The notes beneath the pieces were generated by a model. That model did not search any database and was not told the DNA's origin. It worked only from the letters and a program-made list of their open reading frames with translations. From Bog-793 sp963823945 (GTDB taxonomy: Bacteria; Actinomycetota; Acidimicrobiia; Acidimicrobiales; Bog-793): DNA of 64,000 nucleotides. The DNA is taken from positions 372,001-436,000 of the forward strand of contig CAWGNK010000003.1 of the NCBI GenBank assembly GCA_963823945.1. The letters are read 5' to 3'. Within the stretch, counting starts at the first letter, position 1. Each line of letters opens with the position of its first letter. Below are positions 18,787 through 26,081 of this stretch, piece by piece. A program made the position numbers and the translations under genes.

Positions 18787-19281
18787 TACGACAGGGCCTT
18801 GGTCGCGCGGCCCTGGTTCGGCCACTCGCAGGTAGTGCTCGGGCTCCCCTAGGTCGATCGCCACGCGTGTTGTGGCCCGGCCACGCTGGAGACCCGCGAA
18901 GAACGTGAGCGCCCGCTCTGTCGCACCTCCACAGCCGATCCCTTCGAAACGCTGGTCGTGTCGAAGGTGTGCTGTGCACAGTCCTCGAACTCACACACGA
19001 AGTGGCGCACGCAGATCGACAAAGTCACGAGAGTGTCGATTTGTTCCCGTTAGCTCGCCGAGGGTTTCACCACCTCTTAGCGCCTTGTACCTGCAGCTTC
19101 GCGCCGCCGTAACTCCCGAAGCGCCCGCACAAACTGACCGAGGTTCGCCAACGCCTCTCGCGACTAAGGCTTGTCAGCGAAGTCGGATCGCCGCGGGCCA
19201 CCCTGGCGTCGGTAGATTCCCTGTCGTATTCTCGACCTCACGAAGCGTGCGCCTCTGTTCATAGATGAAGAGTCGTAAGGC
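18787..19281. other. Intergenic region with no confident gene
   Basis: Minus-strand frames across 18787-18990 look partly protein-like (for example FEGIGCGGATERALTFFAG) and would join the left flank of the IS1634 insertion after removing one TACGA. No family was recognised and no start is clear. A stretch at about 19109-19156 is a diverged repeat of 20239-20286 (shared core CTGACCGAGG, then TCGCCAACG). The promoter of the next gene should lie near 19200-19270. Confidence 0.4.
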
Positions 19282-20013
19282 ATGATCATCTTCGGGACCT
19301 GCGTAGGCAACGAAGAGCGCTATCGTACCGTTGCCCTGCCCTCCATTGAGCGCGTCGCCGGGACTGAGGACCTGATCTGGTCGAGGTCTGGTGAGCGCGG
19401 GATAGGTGCCGCCTACAACGAGATGATTCTGGCTGCCCGCGATGTAGCTGGCTGCCAGGCGCTCGTCGTGTTGCACGAAGACGTTCAGATCGTCGACGAT
19501 AACTTCCGGCCAAAGCTGCTCAAATCCCTTGGTCACAACGTCGGGTTGGTCGGTGTGGTCGGCGCGAGTCGACTTAAGGGTCTCGCCTGGTGGGACGCCC
19601 GGTGCACGGCGGGGCTGGTGTACGAGACGCGTGGTGTCATCGACTTCGGTACACGTCGCGCCGATGTCGACGCGGTCGACGGGCTGCTCATGGCCCTTGC
19701 GCCGTCCACATTTCGGACGATGCTGTTCGACGGCGACTCGTTTCCCGCCTTTCACGGCTACGACATCGACTACTGCATCCAAGCACGTGATGCGGGGCTG
19801 CGAGTGCTGGTCACTGACATCGACGTGTTACATCGAACGAAAGGCGGCTACGGCGACAGGGCTGCGTACAACGCAGCGGAAGTCGCGCTCATCGAAAAAT
19901 GGCCGAACTGGATCAAGCCGTCGCGCGTCCCGCCATTCATATCGTCCTTCGTGGCGCGAGCGAGAACGATTCCGCGTCGATTTCACCGAGCCCCGCTGAA
20001 ATTCGGCGCATGA
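19282..20013 (+). CDS. Glycosyltransferase family 2-like protein (GT-A, StrF-type)
   Basis: This 243-residue protein opens MIIFGTCVGNEERYRTVALP and has RGIGAAYNEMI, followed by ALVVLHEDVQIVDDNF, the H-E-D-V metal/nucleotide-sugar motif of the Glyco_tranf_2_5 (StrF) group. AVDGLLMALAP and FHGYDIDYCIQARDAGLRVLV match the acceptor-side C-terminal motif (D-x-D-x-C). There is no signal peptide. Such proteins occur both in surface-glycan loci and in actinophage genomes. The sugar and acceptor are unknown. Confidence 0.75.
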   Translation: MIIFGTCVGNEERYRTVALPSIERVAGTEDLIWSRSGERGIGAAYNEMILAARDVAGCQALVVLHEDVQIVDDNFRPKLLKSLGHNVGLVGVVGASRLKGLAWWDARCTAGLVYETRGVIDFGTRRADVDAVDGLLMALAPSTFRTMLFDGDSFPAFHGYDIDYCIQARDAGLRVLVTDIDVLHRTKGGYGDRAAYNAAEVALIEKWPNWIKPSRVPPFISSFVARARTIPRRFHRAPLKFGA

Positions 20014-20449
20014 CCATCGTTGCCCCGAACGCGGAGCTGGCTCCGGCTCGACGAGCTGAAACCGCTCGAGCCGACTTGGGGAACTTCGCACGATTACTCG
20101 CGCTTTCCCTTCCCGGACGAATCCCTTGCTGTCGAGCAGGTCGCCGAAGCATGGCACGCTTGGGTTTCTCGGCCTGCTCGCTTGGGCCTAATGGGCAAAT
20201 CAGTACCTTCGGCGGCCCTATCGTCGTCTCAACTCGCGAAACGCCCGTATGAGCTGACCGAGGATCGCCAACGTCCAGGGGCTGCGCCTGCTTTCTACAG
20301 GATCTTGCGCTCAAGCCCGGAGAGTCTGTCGAGAGCGGCCATCGTCGGCGGGCAGATGCGCTATGAGGCTCACGATGCACGCCAGCGCGGCATTATTGCG
20401 GCGATGACCTCCCGCCTCGGAGCCGGGCCTGCGGCCTTCCGATGGGAAG
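20014..20449 (+). other. Degenerate coding-like stretch
   Basis: The frame starting at 20020 contains a plausible fragment (SRFPFPDESLAVEQVAEAWHAW) that resembles the sugar-locus methyltransferase pattern FPFPD-x-S. It soon becomes low-complexity and unlike a real protein. This is probably the remains of a gene with frameshifts between the two glycosyltransferase genes. The repeat described under 18787-19281 lies here. Confidence 0.35.
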
Positions 20450-20881
20450 GTGGAGAGCCGCGCTGGCCCGCTCGGCGCACGCACGACAGCCTACGTGGCC
20501 GAGCACTCCAGACCAGGCGACCTCGTCATCGACTACGGCGCCATTGCCGGCGCGCTGGGCGCGCGTGGTACTGCATCTGCCCACGGTCCCGCCATAGTCG
20601 CGAGGAATGCCCTGCTGAAATCTTTGCAGGCTGGAAAGTTGGGGGTGGCAGTGGTGTGGCTCATCAGCGCCAATCCCGAGGCAGGGTCGATGTTTCCGTT
20701 TCATCGCGTACATGTAGTCGACCCCGGCTTGGACGAGGTGGAAGCTTGTGAGCTTGACAGCGCCCGGCTTGACTTAGCTCGCCGTTGGGACGCATCGAGG
20801 TCGGCGGGTGCGGTAGCTGGCAAGCCGAGCCGAGCGTGGCAGCTCGCAGCTAGTAGCTCCGGCGTGCCGTATCAGCGCTAG
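20450..20881 (+). CDS. Small hypothetical protein, possibly phage-derived, 5' part doubtful
   Basis: The 143-residue frame contains RPGDLVIDYGAIAGALGARG, then HGPAIVARNALLKSLQAGKL, VVWLISANPEAGSMFPFH and VHVVDPGLDEVEA. The D-x-V-I-D-Y/D-x-A-I-A layout followed by a V-V-D-P-G strand resembles small nucleotide-binding-like proteins often seen in actinophages, but no firm family can be named. The region before about residue 15 does not look native, so the start is uncertain. It lies 16 bp before the next glycosyltransferase. Confidence 0.35.
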   Translation: MESRAGPLGARTTAYVAEHSRPGDLVIDYGAIAGALGARGTASAHGPAIVARNALLKSLQAGKLGVAVVWLISANPEAGSMFPFHRVHVVDPGLDEVEACELDSARLDLARRWDASRSAGAVAGKPSRAWQLAASSSGVPYQR

Positions 20882-20896
20882 CGCTACACTACCTAC

Positions 20897-21670
20897 ATGC
20901 AGGTCAGAACCATATTTGGCCGCGTTTTGAAGCCGCGACGCTTTTTTCGCAAGTTTTCCCTCTGGCTCGCCAAGCCGGACTTCTGGACGAGCTTCATCCC
21001 ACCACCTGCCACCGAGCGCGTCGACGTGATCGTGCCTGTCCTGCACCGGCCGCAGAACGTTGAGCCATTCATGACGTCACTCGTCGCATCGACGGGACTC
21101 GCTACCGCTTGGTGGGTATGCGAAGAGGGCGACGAGGAAGAGATCGCCGAAGTCTTCCGGTGTGGTGGCCAAGTGCTGTCGTCGCCCGAGTGCCATACCT
21201 TCGCAGAGAAGGTTAACCTGGCCTATGCCCTGACTGGGGCACCCTGGCTCCTGCTTGTCGGCGATGATGTGAGATTCCGGCCAGCATGGCTCGACCACGC
21301 GCAGGATGTCGCCCGCCGCTACAAGGCACAGGTCGTCGGCACGAATGACCTTGGTAACCCACGGGTTATGCGCGGCGAGCACGCTACGCACCCGATGATC
21401 CGCCGGTCGTACATCGACGAACTCGGGGCGAGCTGGGACGGTCCCGGCATCGTGTGCCACGAATACCACCACTGGTGCGTTGACGACGAGATAGTTACCG
21501 CAGCCAAGCAGCGAGGCGTGTTCCAGCCAGCGATGGCATCTGAGGTCGAGCACATTCACCCGTACTTCAAGCGCGCCGAAATGGACGAGGTCTACGAGGC
21601 TGGCGAGAAGCACGCGGTTGAGGACATGGCGGAGTTCGAGCGTCGGGCGAAGGTCAACCTGCCCCACTGA
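20897..21670 (+). CDS. GT-A glycosyltransferase (family 2-like)
   Basis: This 257-residue protein has a basic, hydrophobic N-terminus (no clear signal peptide), then ERVDVIVPVLHRPQNVEPFM, the GT2 opening motif. ALTGAPWLLLVGDDVRFRPAW carries the D-D-x nucleotide-sugar site, and GPGIVCHEYHHWCVDDEIV lies in the acceptor half. Related proteins are common in actinophages and in glycan islands. With 19282-20013 it forms a small glycosyltransferase group separated by decayed sequence. Donor and acceptor are unknown. Confidence 0.72.
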   Translation: MQVRTIFGRVLKPRRFFRKFSLWLAKPDFWTSFIPPPATERVDVIVPVLHRPQNVEPFMTSLVASTGLATAWWVCEEGDEEEIAEVFRCGGQVLSSPECHTFAEKVNLAYALTGAPWLLLVGDDVRFRPAWLDHAQDVARRYKAQVVGTNDLGNPRVMRGEHATHPMIRRSYIDELGASWDGPGIVCHEYHHWCVDDEIVTAAKQRGVFQPAMASEVEHIHPYFKRAEMDEVYEAGEKHAVEDMAEFERRAKVNLPH

Positions 21671-21720
21671 GAAAGCCGGAGGTCAAATGTTCACGATCAC
21701 CAACGGCCTTTGCGCTCTCT

Positions 21721-21767
21721 CAGGCCGGAGTTCAGCGGGGGCGGGTCATTCACGTAACTCCGGCCTG
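21721..21767. repeat. 12-bp perfect inverted repeat, arms like an IS1634 end
   Basis: CAGGCCGGAGTT (21721-21732) pairs exactly with AACTCCGGCCTG (21756-21767) across 23 bases. It lies about 50 bp after a gene stop, so it may act as a terminator. The left arm with its continuation, CCGGAGTTCAGCG at 21725-21737, equals the first 13 bases of the IS1634 element A terminal repeat. Confidence 0.6.
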
Positions 21768-21914
21768 AATCCTGTTTCTGCAACTCAGGGAAACTTTGGC
21801 TGCCAGTTCGCCGGCTCCTCGGGCTCGGCCATGCCTTACGAATGTTGGTGCTGTAGTCGCTGTTGGCCGCAGAGGCGCCCACGTTCGTCCACGTGGCGGC
21901 GTAGGGGAGCGGGT

Positions 21915-21987
21915 GATAGCTGTCGGTGCGCCTTTGCCCGCGCGTCGACACTCGGGCATGTGGGTGCAGCGCCGACGCGACAGCTAT
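21915..21987. repeat. 10-bp inverted repeat pair
   Basis: ATAGCTGTCG (21915-21924) and CGACAGCTAT (21978-21987) are perfect inverted copies 53 bp apart, in a region without genes. This may be an RNA structure or decayed mobile-element ends; no target duplication was identified. Confidence 0.4.
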
Positions 21988-22048
21988 GCCGACTCGCATG
22001 CCGGTCAGCGACCGATGCCAGCCCGTGCAGCCACAAGGCATTAGCTCG

Positions 22049-23857
22049 TCACTTGACGACGGTGAGGGTCTCCTTCATTGAAGTCGAACCCTTGAAGTTC
22101 GTGCTCCCGCCGTAGGTGGCGACGAGGTGGTAGGTGCCCACCGTGAGCTGCTTGGCCGACAACCAGCACGATCCCTTGCCAGACGAGAGCGTGATCACAC
22201 ACAGCGTCATTGTGGACTGCTTCACCCTGACCGTCCCGGTCGGCGTCAAGCCGGCGTACTGCGGCGAGACGGTGACCGAGAGGTGCTCGGTCTGCTCGTC
22301 GCCGTAGGTGACCTTGGCGGCTGAGAGCCTGAGGGTGGTCTTCGAGGTGGCCTTGGCAACCGTCAGCGAGGTGGAGGCGGACGTCATGCTGGAGGCGAAG
22401 TGGGCGTCACCCGGATAGCTGGCGGTGAGCGAGTACTTGCCCGCGGCTTGCTCGGTGATCGAACACTTGCCGGTCGCGGTCCCGTTCGAGCCGCTGAGCG
22501 TCGCCTCACAGCTCCGGGTGCCGTCGCTGACTCTGACCTGCCCGCTCGGGGTCGGTGACCCCGAGGTGGTGCTCGGCCCGCTGACCTTTACGCCGACGGA
22601 GACCGGCTGGCCGACGACTGGGCTCGCGGTGACCGAGGTGATCGTGGTCGTGGAGGTCGCCGGCGGCGAATACGTGAACGCGTCGCCGCTCGAGTCCACC
22701 GCGGCGCAGAAGCGCGCCGTCGGGCAGGAGACGGAGACCAGGCTGCTCCCGGCGTCGATGCTGTTGGGCTTCGACCACGAGCTGCCGTCGTAGGTGAGGA
22801 CGTCGCCGTCCCAGTCCACGGCGACGCAGAAGCTCGCCGACGGGCAGGAGACGGAGTTCAGGTAGTGTGCCGCGTCGATGCTCTTGGGCGATGACCACGA
22901 GCTGCCGTCGTAGGTGAAGACGTTGCCGCTCTTATCCACCGCGGCGCAGAAGCTCGCCGACGGGCAGGAGACGGAGTTCAGCCAGTACGACCCGTCGATG
23001 CTCTCGGGCGACGACCACGAGCTGCCGTTGTAGGTGAGGACGTCGCCGTCCCAGTCCACGGCGACGCAGAAGCTCGCCGACGGGCAGGAGACGGAGTTCA
23101 GGTAGTGTGCCGCGTCGATGCTCTTGGGCGATGACCACGAGCTGCCGTCGTAGGTGAAGACGTTGCCGCTCTTATCCACCGCGGCGCAGAAGCTCGCCGA
23201 CGGGCAGGAGACGGAGTTCAGCCAGTACGACCCGTCGATGCTCTCGGGCGACGACCACGAGCTGCCGTTGTAGGTGAGGACGTCGCCGTCCCAGTCCACG
23301 GCGACGCAGAAGCTCGCCGACGGGCAGGAGACGGAGTTCAGGTAGTGCGCCGCGTCGATGCTCTTGGGCGATGACCACGAGCTGCCGTCGTAGGTGAGGA
23401 CGTTGCCGTCCCAGTCCACCGCGGCGCAGAAGCTCGCCGACGGGCAGGAGACGGAGAGCAGGTAGTGCGCCGCGTCGATGCTCTCGGGCGACGACCACGA
23501 GCTGCCGTCGTAGGTGAGGACGTCGCCGTCCCAGTCCACCGCGGCGCAGAAGCTCGCCGACGGGCAGGAGACGGAGTTCAGGCCGCCCCCGCTCGGGTCG
23601 ATGCTCTTGGGCGAGGACCACGAGCTGCCGTTGTAGGTGAGGACGTTGCCGTCGCCGTCCACCGCGGCGCAGAAGCTCGCTGTCGGGCAGGAAACGGAAT
23701 TCGGTTGCCCGTATAGGGGGTCGATCAGGGTCCCCGACGACCAACTGGGCGTCGCAGCCGCCGCCGGCGACGGAAGCCCAGCAGCGAGTATCGCCGAGGT
23801 CGCAGTAAACAGCAACGCAACGGCAGCGAAAAGACGAATGACAGCTAGTTTCGACAT
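22049..23857 (-). CDS. Secreted protein with nine ~40-residue VSCPSASFC repeats and two Ig-like domains
   Basis: This 602-residue protein starts MSKLAVIRLFAAVALLF and has a cleavage site near AAAATPSW, a normal Sec signal peptide. The ATG at 23857 follows GAGGGGTGGG. Residues ~40-400 hold about nine tandem repeats of the form LNSVSCPSASFCAAVD-x-x-G-x-x-x-TYDGSSWS-x-P-x-SID, with two Cys each that could form a disulfide. Two bacterial Ig-like (Big_3/5-type) domains follow, ending TYHLVATYGGSTNFKGS-. No LPXTG or membrane anchor is visible. It is probably a surface or extracellular beta-repeat (propeller-like) protein of unknown ligand. Confidence 0.8.
   Translation of the reverse strand: MSKLAVIRLFAAVALLFTATSAILAAGLPSPAAAATPSWSSGTLIDPLYGQPNSVSCPTASFCAAVDGDGNVLTYNGSSWSSPKSIDPSGGGLNSVSCPSASFCAAVDWDGDVLTYDGSSWSSPESIDAAHYLLSVSCPSASFCAAVDWDGNVLTYDGSSWSSPKSIDAAHYLNSVSCPSASFCVAVDWDGDVLTYNGSSWSSPESIDGSYWLNSVSCPSASFCAAVDKSGNVFTYDGSSWSSPKSIDAAHYLNSVSCPSASFCVAVDWDGDVLTYNGSSWSSPESIDGSYWLNSVSCPSASFCAAVDKSGNVFTYDGSSWSSPKSIDAAHYLNSVSCPSASFCVAVDWDGDVLTYDGSSWSKPNSIDAGSSLVSVSCPTARFCAAVDSSGDAFTYSPPATSTTTITSVTASPVVGQPVSVGVKVSGPSTTSGSPTPSGQVRVSDGTRSCEATLSGSNGTATGKCSITEQAAGKYSLTASYPGDAHFASSMTSASTSLTVAKATSKTTLRLSAAKVTYGDEQTEHLSVTVSPQYAGLTPTGTVRVKQSTMTLCVITLSSGKGSCWLSAKQLTVGTYHLVATYGGSTNFKGSTSMKETLTVVK
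22661..23720 (-). repeat. Tandem 120-bp coding repeats with a 240-bp exact duplication
   Basis: The repeat region of the secreted protein is built from 120-bp units. The block 22861-23100 is repeated without any base change at 23101-23340, and the 240-bp periodicity stays exact from about 22796 to 23347. This shows recent expansion by slippage or unequal recombination in steps of two units. Confidence 0.9.
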
Positions 23858-23999
23858 CCCACCCCTCAAGGTTGGAAACTTCGCTGGACCAGAGCCAGGT
23901 GACCGTTGCGTCCATGCCGCCGCGACGACCGATGACCTGCCAAGCTCGCTGACACCTTAGGTCAGGGGAGCGGTCACGCCCCATGAAACCGAGCGGTGA

Positions 24000-24116
24000 G
24001 ACGTAGGCGTCCTCGACTGGTTCGGCTACTCGGTAGCCATCTCAGGCACGACCGCCATTGTCGGAGCTGCTGGCCACGCCAACACCGCCGGCCGGGCGTA
24101 CGCGTTCGAGGCCTGA
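24000..24116 (+). pseudogene. FG-GAP (integrin-like) repeat protein remnant
   Basis: A 38-codon frame after a stop codon reads VLDWFGYSVAISGTTAIVGA then AGHANTAGRAYAFEA and TGA. This is one clear FG-GAP repeat (W-F-G-x-S-V-A-I-S-G, then I-V-G-A, then G-x-A-Y-x-F). No start codon or further repeats remain upstream, so it is the tail of a lost secreted protein gene. It lies between the secreted repeat protein and ISAzo13. Confidence 0.6.
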
Positions 24117-24299
24117 AGCGTCGAGCGGGCTCAGCCGGAAGTGGGCGCTCGCGGCCCTCGTCGATGGGGCCTCGTGCGGCTCCCCCTTGGCCGCGTCTCG
24201 TGTCAGCGGAATGTCAGCGGATCTCCGCAAGACGGCGCCTTTCGACACCGGATAACTTCGCCGTCTACGCTCCCCGGCGACGTGCATTATCGCAGGTCC

Positions 24300-25621
24300 G
24301 CACAGCGTTTAGGCCGACATGACTACGGACAAGTTCGAGCTAAGGGCTCACGCCGGGATTGATTGAGCGTTGATGGTGTAGTTCCACTCGCCGTGAAAGT
24401 CGTGAGGCTGGAGTGGAACCGCAGCCAGCTCCTTGTTGGTGACCTTGACTCCGGTTGGATACCAGTTGGAGTCGTAGTCGGCCTGGATGGTGAGCCCGGT
24501 GCTGGTGGCGGTGGCGGAGATGAGCTCGATTATGGTGCGCAGGCTGGTGAGGGGCCGACCCCGCCAGTTCATGGTGATAAAGCTGAACATGCGGTGCTCA
24601 ATCCGGTTCCACTTGGAGGTCCCAGGGGGGTAGTGGCACACCGTGATGAGAAGACCGGTCTCAGTGGCGAGACGAGCGAGCTGCACCTTCCATGCCCGCA
24701 GCCGGTAGCCGTTGGAGCCACCGGCATCTGCGGTGATCAAGATCCGCTGCGCGTCGGGGAATCGGGCGCGTCCCATCTGGTTCCACCATCTCCGGATGGA
24801 CTCGACGGCGAACTCCGCGGTGTCGGCCGTGTCGCCGACATTGACCCAGCCCTCGTCGTTGGCCACGTCGTAGATCCCGTAGGGGATGGCCTTGGCGCGT
24901 TCGCCGAGGGAGCGATCGGCGAAGTCGTGGACGTTCACGCGCTCGGGCTCGCCCGTGGGTGACCATTCGGCGCCGCCATTGGCGTAGTTGCCGATCAGCT
25001 CCTTCTTCTTGGTGTCGACCGAGATCACCGGCTGGTCATCGTCGATGAACGTCTCCGCCATGTCGTTCAGGTAGTGGAACTGGGCGTCACGATCGGGGTG
25101 CTGGCGTCCCTCCGTCACTTTGGCATTGGCCTGCAAGGAGTATCCGAGTCGGTGCAACAGCCGCAGCACCGTACGCGAAGACACCTCGAAGCCTTGGCGG
25201 CAAAGCTCGTCGGCCAGGTTCGTCGACGACTTCGATGTCCAGCGCAGCCGCGACATCGGGTTGCCCCGGGTCTCGGGATACACGAGCTCGTCGAGCGCGG
25301 CGAGAAGGCCGGGCTGACGGTCGGTCAAGGGTTTGTCACCACCACCCGGTGCGCGCAGACGGGCCGCCGGCTCGATGCCCGTGCTCACCTCGGACTCGGC
25401 CTTGATCACCGTGTTGCGGCTCATGCCAGAAGCCGTCGCCACCGCGGTCTTGCCTCCGCGGCCCAGCATCTCCGATGCTGCACCGGCCACGACGCGCCTT
25501 TGCACCTCGTTCATGTGCGGCAGCACCACTTCGAAGAATCGCGCGAGCGCCTTCTCAGCGACCTCCACACGGCCAGGATACTACGCGCGAACTAACTTGG
25601 CGTGGACCCTAAGCGCTGCGC
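24300..25621 (-). mobile_element. ISAzo13-family insertion sequence
   Basis: It carries one intact minus-strand transposase gene. The probable inverted ends are GCACAGCGTTTAGG (left) and GCGCAGCGCTTAGG (right, read inwards), about 1.32 kb apart. No target duplication is evident, so the boundaries are approximate. Confidence 0.65.
24348..25568 (-). CDS. ISAzo13-family transposase
   Basis: This 406-residue DDE transposase is of the ISAzo13 (Rhodopirellula-type) family. It has an N-terminal HTH (AVATASGMSRNTVIKAESEV), then GRQHPDRDAQFHYLNDMAE, PVISVDTKKKELIGNYANGG (first Asp), RILITADAGGSNGYRLRAWK (second Asp) and CHYPPGTSKWNRIEHRMFS (catalytic Glu). The C-terminus LQPHDFHGEWNYTI is also typical. 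Length is normal and there are no lesions, so it could be active. Confidence 0.92.
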   Translation of the reverse strand: MEVAEKALARFFEVVLPHMNEVQRRVVAGAASEMLGRGGKTAVATASGMSRNTVIKAESEVSTGIEPAARLRAPGGGDKPLTDRQPGLLAALDELVYPETRGNPMSRLRWTSKSSTNLADELCRQGFEVSSRTVLRLLHRLGYSLQANAKVTEGRQHPDRDAQFHYLNDMAETFIDDDQPVISVDTKKKELIGNYANGGAEWSPTGEPERVNVHDFADRSLGERAKAIPYGIYDVANDEGWVNVGDTADTAEFAVESIRRWWNQMGRARFPDAQRILITADAGGSNGYRLRAWKVQLARLATETGLLITVCHYPPGTSKWNRIEHRMFSFITMNWRGRPLTSLRTIIELISATATSTGLTIQADYDSNWYPTGVKVTNKELAAVPLQPHDFHGEWNYTINAQSIPA

Positions 25622-25769
25622 CGAACAGGCTTAAAGCTGCTTAGAGCTGAGCGAAGGTGGCCGAATTAGATTCTGTTCTTTACCACCAGTTTGGATCCAT
25701 CTAGAGGTGTTATCCGATTACACAGGACGTCGTCCCTCTGTGACCGTTGCCTGGGGCCCCAAATCGATT

Positions 25770-26081
25770 TCAGCCGTTAATGATGGGGGGGGGACGTACG
25801 TTCTGGGCCTCTGGCCGTTGTTGTCCAAAGCTGTAACGTTTGTAAATGGGACGGCCGCGCTTGTCCCGCTTGACGAACGGGCTCGGCTGTGTCTGGCCGT
25901 GGGGCTTCCCGTCGCGGAACATGTCGGGGTCGAGTCCCATCTCTGCTAAGTCCTGGCGGAAGTCGGCGAGGAGGCCCGGACGCGGCGGCACCGACTCAAG
26001 CCCTCCGAGGTTTCGCACCTCTTCTGGTGTGAGGCGAGGCGTGCGATCGACGAAGCGTCGAAGGCGGTCAATCAGACCCAT
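25770..26081 (-). CDS. Small phage-island protein after the terminase, unknown function
   Basis: This 103-residue protein starts MGLIDRLRRFVDRTPRLT at the ATG at 26081, chosen because AAGGAGGAGG precedes it and it overlaps the terminase end by 14 bp. It is rich in Pro, Arg and Lys. The middle DFRQDLAEMGLDPDMFRDG may form helices. A portal gene would be expected at this position in a complete phage, but this protein is far too short and has no portal motifs. It is the last gene of the island, 150 bp from the ISAzo13 end. Confidence 0.6.
   Translation of the reverse strand: MGLIDRLRRFVDRTPRLTPEEVRNLGGLESVPPRPGLLADFRQDLAEMGLDPDMFRDGKPHGQTQPSPFVKRDKRGRPIYKRYSFGQQRPEAQNVRPPPIING

Larger units (their letters stand above)
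21671..22048. other. Non-coding stretch with several inverted repeats
   Basis: No credible gene was seen on either strand. The interval between the glycosyltransferase and the secreted repeat protein (which end towards each other) holds two clear inverted repeats, listed separately, and smaller ones around CACGTTCGTCCACGTG (near 21880). They probably serve as bidirectional termination or are mobile-element debris. Confidence 0.5.

Noticed and set aside
22801..23347. CRISPR-like array from regular 120-bp repeats
   Set aside because: The repeats are contiguous, coding and in frame, with no unique spacers between short direct repeats and no cas genes nearby.
25621..25769. Left attachment site of the island matching the tRNA-Asp 3' end
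   Set aside because: Searched by eye for the GGGATTTGAACCC segment left of the island, including 16.5-19.3 kb and 25.6-25.8 kb. No match was found.
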